A stretch of 34,268 nt of DNA from a virus. The stretch is taken from the IMG/VR virus record IMGVR_UViG_3300042691_004200, positions 1 to 34,268 of that record; one strand, given 5' to 3'. The notes under the pieces were generated by a model. It was not told where the DNA came from, searched no databases, and worked only from the letters and a program-made list of their open reading frames with translations. Within the stretch, counting starts at the first letter, position 1. Each line of letters begins with the position of its first letter. The translations under genes and the position numbers were made by a program. Positions 28,475-34,268 of the stretch are shown piece after piece.

Positions 28475-29920
28475 CTACTGAAATGTGGGTATGCCAATTC
28501 CATCTAATCCACCTGGAATCACCACATCACGCCATAGCTTGCGTGATTCCTCCACCAGTCTATCCTTTTCTGGGCCATCTGGTAGTTTTCTGGACTCATC
28601 ATAAAGTTTGTGTGATGGGTCTTTGACCTTTAGTGATTGAGGGGTATGGAACTGCAATTCCAGCTTTTGACCATCTGGGCTACGCATGTTCACATTCATG
28701 CCCATGTAGCCATTGTCTTTTAGCCAGTAGTTTTTGACCTTGACAACTTCAAATCCCTGTGCTCTGAAATCATCCAGGGTGTCAGTCACCGTGCGGGCAT
28801 AGTTGGCGGGTGTTGAGACCATGGTGAATCTAACTGAGTCACCAATCTCACTTGCCGCCCTAGATAGCGAGATGCCCTTTTCCTCAGCATCTTTAGCAAT
28901 TTTTCTAGCCAGGCTGTCTTTGGTTTTCAGTCTAAACTTTAGACCGCTCAACTCAGCATTGTTTGCACTAGCAATGTTTTCCATTGCCTCAGTGATAGCT
29001 GGCTCAGAGCCTCTTGCACTGGTATAAACATCCTCAGCCAGTCTCTTTGCCCTGGGTCCATACTGGACCTCAATAGCTTCATCAAGATAGAACTGACCGC
29101 TCTCCAGGATTGGCCCAATTTCAGTGCCTAGTGTGGTGAACTTTTGACCCCTGACTGTTAGCACTGGGCCTAATTCGCCATGTTGCTGGACCTTTATGTC
29201 ACGGTAGTCAATTGCTGTTCTGGCATCTCTAGATGAAACGCCAAATCTTTGGTCCACGGCTTCATGTATTTTGTCCAAATTGTATTGGTCCAAAACTTGG
29301 CCAGGGTCTTTGGTGCCATAAATTGGCATCTCTCCACAATCGCAACCTGGGTGAATTGGGAGCAAATCGCTTTTTGTGTATCTCTGAGTAGATGCTACAT
29401 AGCACAAAGCGCAATTCTCTGAGCCAGTCAAAACTCTGCGATAGCCCACAATGCGCTCATTGTTTTGGCGATTCTGCAAACCAGCTTCACGCCTGGCTAA
29501 TTGAACATCTGTGGATGCAATAGATGTCATGCGGCGGGCACCAGCTTCAATGGCATCAGTCATTTGCTTACCCTGAGCCAGTGCTGTATAGACCTCCACA
29601 AATGGCCGTCTATAAACCTCTGCGCTAGTTACACCATTGCGTAGTGCTGGCGTGGACAAATCAATCTGAGACATAGGCACTGCCTTGAATGGCTCATCTA
29701 TAATTTTGGCCATTTCTGAGTAGTAGCCAGTTTGCAATTTAGCCGCCTGGAGCTTTGCACCACTTACGGTGTTATCAGCTAGTTTCAAGAATCTTTGGTA
29801 ATCCTCATCACGCCATGAGCCAAGATTGCGAAAGGCATTGCCTAGCTTTTCACCAGTGCCATTGACTAGCCTGGTGCTTAGCCTGGAATAACCATCCCAA
29901 AGTTCTTGCTGGGTTGCCAT
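28475..29920 (-). CDS. MuF-type capsid protein fused to a RelA/SpoT-like domain
   Basis: A 481-aa two-part protein. Residues ~1-200 are a MuF/minor capsid domain with VGYRRVLTGSENCALC (C170, C173) and IHPGCDC (H190, C193, C195), typical of actinophage portal-associated proteins carried in the virion. Residues ~320-440 resemble (p)ppGpp synthetases: LKFRLKTKDSLARKI (R330, K332), EIGDSVRF (D361), DNGYMGMN (Y405, with Asn for the usual His) and LELQFHT (E421). The C-terminal part would be delivered or act as a toxin-like effector. The ATG shares its A with the portal stop (TAATG). Confidence 0.8.
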   Translation of the reverse strand: MATQQELWDGYSRLSTRLVNGTGEKLGNAFRNLGSWRDEDYQRFLKLADNTVSGAKLQAAKLQTGYYSEMAKIIDEPFKAVPMSQIDLSTPALRNGVTSAEVYRRPFVEVYTALAQGKQMTDAIEAGARRMTSIASTDVQLARREAGLQNRQNNERIVGYRRVLTGSENCALCYVASTQRYTKSDLLPIHPGCDCGEMPIYGTKDPGQVLDQYNLDKIHEAVDQRFGVSSRDARTAIDYRDIKVQQHGELGPVLTVRGQKFTTLGTEIGPILESGQFYLDEAIEVQYGPRAKRLAEDVYTSARGSEPAITEAMENIASANNAELSGLKFRLKTKDSLARKIAKDAEEKGISLSRAASEIGDSVRFTMVSTPANYARTVTDTLDDFRAQGFEVVKVKNYWLKDNGYMGMNVNMRSPDGQKLELQFHTPQSLKVKDPSHKLYDESRKLPDGPEKDRLVEESRKLWRDVVIPGGLDGIGIPTFQ

Positions 29921-31449
29921 TATTCAGCTTGCTGTTCCGTTACCGCTGTCTCAGCTTCAACTAGTGGTGTTGGCTTTAGGGTGATTGGGATTGCATCCAC
30001 AAATCTGACCTCACCGCCAAGGTTTGAAAGTCTGGCGGCATCCTCTGGAATTACACCAGAACGGATGAACGCTCCAAGTGATTCTGCCTTTTCTTTGAGG
30101 CTTGGCTCATTGCCTGGTAAAGTTTCGCCATTAGGGGCAGTGCCAAGTAGTGCCTCAGTGAGTAATTGCTCACCTGCACGCTCAACTTCCATCTCTGCAA
30201 CTTCGGCTGGGCTAAATTGTCCAACCAACTTCATGCGTGAACGGAATGGCATGTCCTGGAACTTAGTATTAGCATCAGCACGCTCAGATAGTGAGTAACG
30301 CTCTGCGGGCTTCCATAGTGGCTCTAGGTCCAACATGTTGGCACGCTCTGTGTCACCCATCCACTTGAACATAAGTGACATGACCTTTGACCAGCCCACG
30401 GTTGCACGGGCAATGCGGTCCTCAGTCTTGAACACTAGACCCTCACGGGCAAGGGATGCGCCCTCTGCGCTCTGGTTAGCTCCATCTGGAGATAGATAGT
30501 GCATAGGTGTGCGGGTAACTGCCGCAAAATCTTGAATGTCAGCACGCACGGCATTGATGATGTCTTGCATGGATGACTGGTCTAGCTCGCCTAGCTCTGC
30601 ATCAGGTGGGAGCACCCACATTGCGCCTGGGCTTGCTTCAAATAGACCGTTATAGTCAATCTCATTGCCATCTTGGTCATGCGTTGGAAAATCGCCCTTG
30701 ACCCACTTTTGTTTGAACGCTGTGGTGGTGGCAATGATTAGCCTCTGGAGAATCATGTGATTGATTCTGTCAATGATGTCTAGATAAGGCTCATACTCAC
30801 CACGGCCATCAGCGTTGGTGAACTTGACCACGGGAACCTCCCCCAGTGGGTTGGTTGCGCTAGACATCTCATCATAGGACCACTGGTCAATGTCAAATGC
30901 ACTTGAATCAGCGGGCTTTGAGAAAATTAGAATCTCATTCGGATAGTAGAAATAGGCATAGTGTCTGCCATTCTCAGTGAATACCTTTACGGCGGCCAGC
31001 ACCGTTGCTGGGTCCTCTGGGCTGGTCACGCAATAAACCTGGCGTGGGTCCTCTACGGTTACCAATGGATACTCACGGCCATTTGGCATGCCCACAATTG
31101 CGTATGCCTCACCAAACTTCAAAAAGTTAGTGTGCAGGTCTGCGGAATAAACATCAAGATTGTTTGACTTCCACAAACGGCGTGCGACATCATCACCATT
31201 CTCATCATCTGCGGCTCCAGTGCGGAAACCACCAATCCTCATACGCTCACGGACTGCGGCAACTGCAAGCTGGGCTAGATTCAATCTAGCTTTGCGCTGA
31301 AAACGGCGGTATGCACGGGATTGGCCCTCTGCGCCCTCTGGGAGCGGGGCATCACCGTCATAGTAACGCTCTAGCAAGTTATAGTGAGCCTGAGCCTTTG
31401 CCAGACTTTTCAGCATCATTTGCTGTGAGCCATTTAGCTGAGTGGCCAT
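29920..31449 (-). CDS. Portal protein (SPP1 gp6-like)
   Basis: A 509-aa protein with actinophage portal features: LLERYYDGDAPLPEG, RKARLNLAQLAVAAVRERMRIGGF, FGEAYAIVGMPNGREYPLVTVEDPRQ, and the long helical region with INAVRADIQDFAAVTRTPMHYLSPDGANQSAEGASLAREGL. Twelve subunits would form the DNA entry ring. AGGAAA precedes the ATG. It is followed by the MuF gene with a one-base overlap. Confidence 0.95.
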   Translation of the reverse strand: MATQLNGSQQMMLKSLAKAQAHYNLLERYYDGDAPLPEGAEGQSRAYRRFQRKARLNLAQLAVAAVRERMRIGGFRTGAADDENGDDVARRLWKSNNLDVYSADLHTNFLKFGEAYAIVGMPNGREYPLVTVEDPRQVYCVTSPEDPATVLAAVKVFTENGRHYAYFYYPNEILIFSKPADSSAFDIDQWSYDEMSSATNPLGEVPVVKFTNADGRGEYEPYLDIIDRINHMILQRLIIATTTAFKQKWVKGDFPTHDQDGNEIDYNGLFEASPGAMWVLPPDAELGELDQSSMQDIINAVRADIQDFAAVTRTPMHYLSPDGANQSAEGASLAREGLVFKTEDRIARATVGWSKVMSLMFKWMGDTERANMLDLEPLWKPAERYSLSERADANTKFQDMPFRSRMKLVGQFSPAEVAEMEVERAGEQLLTEALLGTAPNGETLPGNEPSLKEKAESLGAFIRSGVIPEDAARLSNLGGEVRFVDAIPITLKPTPLVEAETAVTEQQAE

Positions 31450-31457
31450 CTAATTTC

Positions 31458-33116
31458 CTATCTTATGCGGCGAGGCACAAATGTTGTCTTAGTAGCTTCA
31501 CCCTTGGATAGGGCTTGCAATCTAGCCTGGTAGGCCAGCACTGCCGCAACTGCGGCATCAATCTTGTTAGGTGATTCAGGATGCTCTTTGGCAATGCTAA
31601 CACCAGAGCGGCCCAATCTACGGCGTGCATTGAGGACATGTCTAGTCAATGCCAATCCGTTATGTGTGAGCTCTTTATCTAGCACGGCATTTTGGAACTG
31701 CTCCAAAGCACGCACTACCAAATAGCTACGGTTTCCAGTCATCCACCATTCAATAGGATGAGCCTGGGTAGATTTGACTTTTAGCTTTTTGCCAAAGTCT
31801 GCCTCCCATTGAGCAATGTAGCTTTCCCATTTAGCTGGGTCTGCAAAAAATCCAACTACATTGAAACGCTCAAATGCTTGGCGCACTTCATAATCCACCT
31901 CAGTGATTGGGACTTCCCATCCCTCACCTGCGGGGCCATCTGGTTGCTCCCAGATTCTAATCTCAAACAAATGCCCATCTGAAACACGGCATCCAATTAG
32001 GGCTGTGGCATCTGTCACGCCTCTAGTGCGTTTTCTGGAACCGTCAAATCCAAGTGTAATTTCCTCACCCTTGGCAACCTCTTTAGATGAGGCACATGCC
32101 ATCCATTCAGGTGAGCTGACCCAGGCATCCTTGGATGATGTGGGCTGATTGAAATAATAGCGGCGTGAATCCTGCGGGTCATTGCGTGGGTCATAGAACT
32201 CAGTGAGGATGCGCTCTACATCCATGACCTTTGAAAATGGGCCATAGGCTTCACGGATTCCAGCACGCACCTGCTCTGGGTCTGTGAGGTCAATGTCAGC
32301 ATCAGCCTCACGGTGGTCAAACAATAGCCTCTGAGTTTTTGATTTACCCTCACGGATGAGCTTTGCAAGGTCATGCGTTTCCTCAGCCACGGATTTCTCA
32401 CCAGGCAAATACATGGTGGATGTTTCCAGTGACCACGGCTCTGCGGCTTTACGCTTTGCCAGGTTACGGCGAACGGTGTCATACATCCGTTTTAGTTCCC
32501 TGGTGGTGTAGAGGTGGGTTTCATCAAAGACCACAAATGTCTCTTTACCACCATCCTTGGAACTATTGGATGCGGTGCTGGGAATAATCTCCCCGCCACC
32601 TGGTAGAAAAATTCTGGTTAGTCCAGCGGCATCTCTGGGGAGCCCGTTGCCTAGTGGGCCCTCTGTGAGATTGAAATACACATTGTCATAGGTGTTGCCA
32701 GCCTGGCCCTCCTCAGTAGCCAGACACCTGATAACGGGTGCGGTTACTAATTTGCCTAGCGGCTCACCTGGAGCGTAGGTATAGACATACCCCTCACGCT
32801 CATAAGTTTCTCCACCCTCAGCCCATCCATCAAAACGGGCTGGGCCCATTGCTTCAAATAGGGTGATGAATCCTGCCAGCTCAGATTTGGAACGGCCCTT
32901 GGCTCTACTGATAAATGCTGAGTCATAGAGGCGGCGGCCTGTGTCATCCAGTGCGTAGCTGTCTAGGATAAAGGCGGCAAATTCTTCATCTAGTTCAACT
33001 GCCTGGCCTTGAACATCTCCAGGACCGTGAACACAAAAAGTCTCAATCCACCAAATGGCAATCCAACCCAGTGACTTTTTTCTGTCATGGGTGCTGGCTT
33101 GAACTCTCTCACGCAT
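31458..33116 (-). CDS. terL: Terminase large subunit
   Basis: A 552-aa packaging motor. The ATPase half has a Walker A-like SRAKGRSKSE (70-79) and Walker B TFVVFDE (193-199). The nuclease half has acidic residues of an RNase H-like fold at LGFDGSR (D358), FFADPAKW (D426) and KIDAAVAA (D520). It cuts and pumps DNA into the prohead through the portal encoded next. Its start overlaps the small terminase by 8 bases. Confidence 0.95.
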   Translation of the reverse strand: MRERVQASTHDRKKSLGWIAIWWIETFCVHGPGDVQGQAVELDEEFAAFILDSYALDDTGRRLYDSAFISRAKGRSKSELAGFITLFEAMGPARFDGWAEGGETYEREGYVYTYAPGEPLGKLVTAPVIRCLATEEGQAGNTYDNVYFNLTEGPLGNGLPRDAAGLTRIFLPGGGEIIPSTASNSSKDGGKETFVVFDETHLYTTRELKRMYDTVRRNLAKRKAAEPWSLETSTMYLPGEKSVAEETHDLAKLIREGKSKTQRLLFDHREADADIDLTDPEQVRAGIREAYGPFSKVMDVERILTEFYDPRNDPQDSRRYYFNQPTSSKDAWVSSPEWMACASSKEVAKGEEITLGFDGSRKRTRGVTDATALIGCRVSDGHLFEIRIWEQPDGPAGEGWEVPITEVDYEVRQAFERFNVVGFFADPAKWESYIAQWEADFGKKLKVKSTQAHPIEWWMTGNRSYLVVRALEQFQNAVLDKELTHNGLALTRHVLNARRRLGRSGVSIAKEHPESPNKIDAAVAAVLAYQARLQALSKGEATKTTFVPRRIR

Positions 33117-33567
33117 CTAGCAATTTCTGGCGGCGGTCATCAAGACTTGCCACTGGAGCTATTGCGGGGGTCTCAGGCTCAGGCTCTACATAGCGGATGC
33201 GTAGGTCACGGCGGGCATCTACGGTGGTGCCCATAACCTTTTCCCGCATCCTCAACTCTGCCATTGCGGTGGTCTTGCCGTGGCACGCATCAGCGTGAAC
33301 CATGGCGGTATCAATTGCAAATTGCCAATCTGAATCCTGCCACAAAATGCAATGAGGCATGGATGTGATGGCATCCCACCAGGCACGGGTGCGTGGCTCA
33401 ATGGGAAATTCTTGGAGCTCGCCTTTGGGATTCATAACCAGGCGGCTAGTTGGTAGCTCTGGCTTTGGTCCAGTGTATGGAACTGCGGCAACCTCTGTCC
33501 AGTCCACGGTTGGTTTGTGTCTGGTTACGGTTGGCCTGTCTGCGGGTTTTCTACCTGCCATTGCCAT
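33109..33567 (-). CDS. terS: Terminase small subunit
   Basis: A 152-aa protein with the actinophage TerS pattern: RTRAWWDAITSMPHCILWQDSDWQ, ATACHGKT-like loop, and AELRMREKVMGTTVDARRDLRIRYVEP. The N-terminus is basic (AGRKPADRPTVTRHKP) and likely DNA-binding. GGAG lies 8 bases before the ATG, in the sequence ATCCGAAATGGAGAC, also present before the scaffold gene. It recognises the packaging site, expected nearby across the window ends. Confidence 0.85.
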   Translation of the reverse strand: MAMAGRKPADRPTVTRHKPTVDWTEVAAVPYTGPKPELPTSRLVMNPKGELQEFPIEPRTRAWWDAITSMPHCILWQDSDWQFAIDTAMVHADACHGKTTAMAELRMREKVMGTTVDARRDLRIRYVEPEPETPAIAPVASLDDRRQKLLDA

Positions 33568-33590
33568 AGTGTGTCTCCATTTCGGATTGG

Positions 33591-34148
33591 TTAGCTTTTC
33601 GCTAATTCGGTCAAATCTAAGTGTGCAAAGCCTTTGCGGGTCAGTGCTCTGCCCGTCACTGTGAGGTAACGGCCAGATGGGTAGATTTCTACGCTCAGCC
33701 CGTTGCGGGTAAAGCGGCGGCCCTTTTCCAGGACTGCAAATCCCCAGATGTGTAACCCTGTCCCACTGGGACTGATTTCCACATAAGTCTCAGGCAATGA
33801 ATCAATCAAAGCCTGGGCCTCTGCGGTTGGCTGACCATCAAAGCAATGGTCTAGGTCAATGCACACAATCCCATCACCGTTGAGGACAAAACCAAGGCCA
33901 TCCCCGTGAGGGGAATCTGCGGCTGATTGGTAGTCACTCCAGGTGGCTGGGTTTGTAGAGCTGGCGGCTTGGCCCGTCACTGTGATTGGCACTTTGGATT
34001 TGTGTCTAATCCAGCGGGGTAACCGTCTGAGCTCTACTGGGATGTGGTGGCCACGGTGAGAGCGAACTCTGCACCTGGTCCCACAAAATCTAGGTTTGCG
34101 GCCACGGGCTCCAGCCTGGACTGGGGTGCCGCACACTTCACACTTCAT
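33591..34148 (-). CDS. Minimal primase-polymerase-like protein
   Basis: A 185-aa protein. An N-terminal zinc ribbon (C3, C6, C22, C26) precedes an archaeo-eukaryotic primase-like core: VCIDLDHC (D98, D100), ISPSGTGLHIWG (H133) and VEIYPSGRYLTVTG (E154). These match metal- and nucleotide-binding positions of phage prim-pol domains (NrS-1-like). There is no helicase part; at 185 aa it is only the catalytic module. It lies before the terminase, far from the replication genes, and is the first gene of the late operon. The start is leaderless (see promoter). Confidence 0.75.
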   Translation of the reverse strand: MKCEVCGTPVQAGARGRKPRFCGTRCRVRSHRGHHIPVELRRLPRWIRHKSKVPITVTGQAASSTNPATWSDYQSAADSPHGDGLGFVLNGDGIVCIDLDHCFDGQPTAEAQALIDSLPETYVEISPSGTGLHIWGFAVLEKGRRFTRNGLSVEIYPSGRYLTVTGRALTRKGFAHLDLTELAKS

Positions 34149-34268
34149 GTGATTAGTTTAGCGTTACATGGATGCGGATGCAAGCGTGAATCGCCTCATG
34201 TCGCATGGCTTACTCCCCTGTATTTATGCGGGGTCAATGCCTGGGATTTTGCACACACAGCGAACCAC
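34149..34268. other. Right-end non-coding region
   Basis: 120 bases before the first gene of the late operon. It contains a promoter-like element next to the gene (34155-34183). A 17-codon frame starting MRHEAIHACIRIHV on the minus strand has GGGGAG before it but is too short to support. No terminal repeat to position 1 is visible. Confidence 0.45.
34155..34183 (-). promoter_or_regulatory. Late-operon promoter, leaderless
   Basis: On the minus strand TTGCAT (34183-34178), 17-base spacer, TAAACT (34160-34155), then 6 bases and the ATG at 34148. Transcription starting 7 bases after the -10 would begin on the A of the ATG. No RBS is present before the ATG. The same geometry is seen before the YqaJ gene. 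Confidence 0.6.

Noticed and set aside
34155-34208. 17-codon leader peptide before the primase-polymerase gene
   Set aside because: It has a fair RBS but is too short and overlaps the better promoter element; no independent support.
34205-34268. TTGACC as -35 of a further promoter near the right end
   Set aside because: No acceptable -10 at 16-18 bases; the element nearer to the gene is better.
1-34268. CRISPR array, tRNA genes or insertion sequences
   Set aside because: No regularly spaced direct repeats with unique spacers, no cloverleaf-like segments and no transposase were recognised; the only array-like repeats are the four iterons and the collagen codons.

Overview
The window looks like an essentially complete 34-kb genome (or circular metagenomic contig) of a tailed, non-contractile (siphovirus-type) bacteriophage of an actinobacterium. 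The host inference rests on a WhiB-family Fe-S regulator (12621-12932), an r1t-type holin, a ReqiPepy6 gp37-like tail protein, an actinophage-style MuF capsid protein, and at least two promoters placed so that transcripts would be leaderless. Base composition is moderate (about half G+C by eye), so a high-GC host such as Streptomyces or Mycobacterium is less likely than a lower-GC actinobacterium such as the freshwater lineages; that last step is inference. No integrase, repressor, tRNA or DNA polymerase gene was recognised, so a lytic lifestyle relying on the host polymerase is the simplest reading.

Almost every gene is on the minus strand, so the genome reads naturally from position 34268 down to 1. 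From 34148 to 12995 lies the late operon: a mini primase-polymerase, small and large terminase, portal, a MuF protein fused to a RelA/SpoT-like domain, a 79-aa ORF, scaffold, major capsid, four connector and tail-terminator proteins, major tail protein, a tail chaperone pair joined by a -1 frameshift, tape measure, distal tail protein, gp37-like tail protein, an Ig-like small protein, a collagen-like fibre, a second fibre, three tandem AT-rich putative receptor-binding paralogues, then the lysis cassette (XhlA-like protein, M23 endolysin, two-TM protein, r1t holin). It ends at a bidirectional terminator (12951-12976).

A small plus-strand island (12461-12932) encodes a zinc-ribbon protein and the WhiB protein. 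It diverges from the leftward early operon through a promoter whose two -10 elements overlap (12432-12439). The early region (12425 to 155) begins with recombination genes (YqaJ exonuclease, ERF-like annealing protein). Next comes replication: a winged-helix initiator carrying four iterons inside its gene, a DnaB-type helicase, SSB and a RusA resolvase. A long run of very small overlapping genes follows, many of them absent from a long-ORF view, then NrdH glutaredoxin, FmdB zinc ribbon, an HTH protein, a metallophosphoesterase, a PD-(D/E)XK-like nuclease and an HNH nuclease. On a circle the HNH gene abuts the terminase module across the window ends, the usual position of cos/pac.

The most notable points are the MuF/RelA-SpoT-like fusion, a lambda-like iteron origin inside the replication initiator gene, the overlapping divergent promoter for WhiB and the early operon, a duplicated promoter/RBS cassette in the small-gene region, and the tandem AT-rich tail-fibre paralogues.
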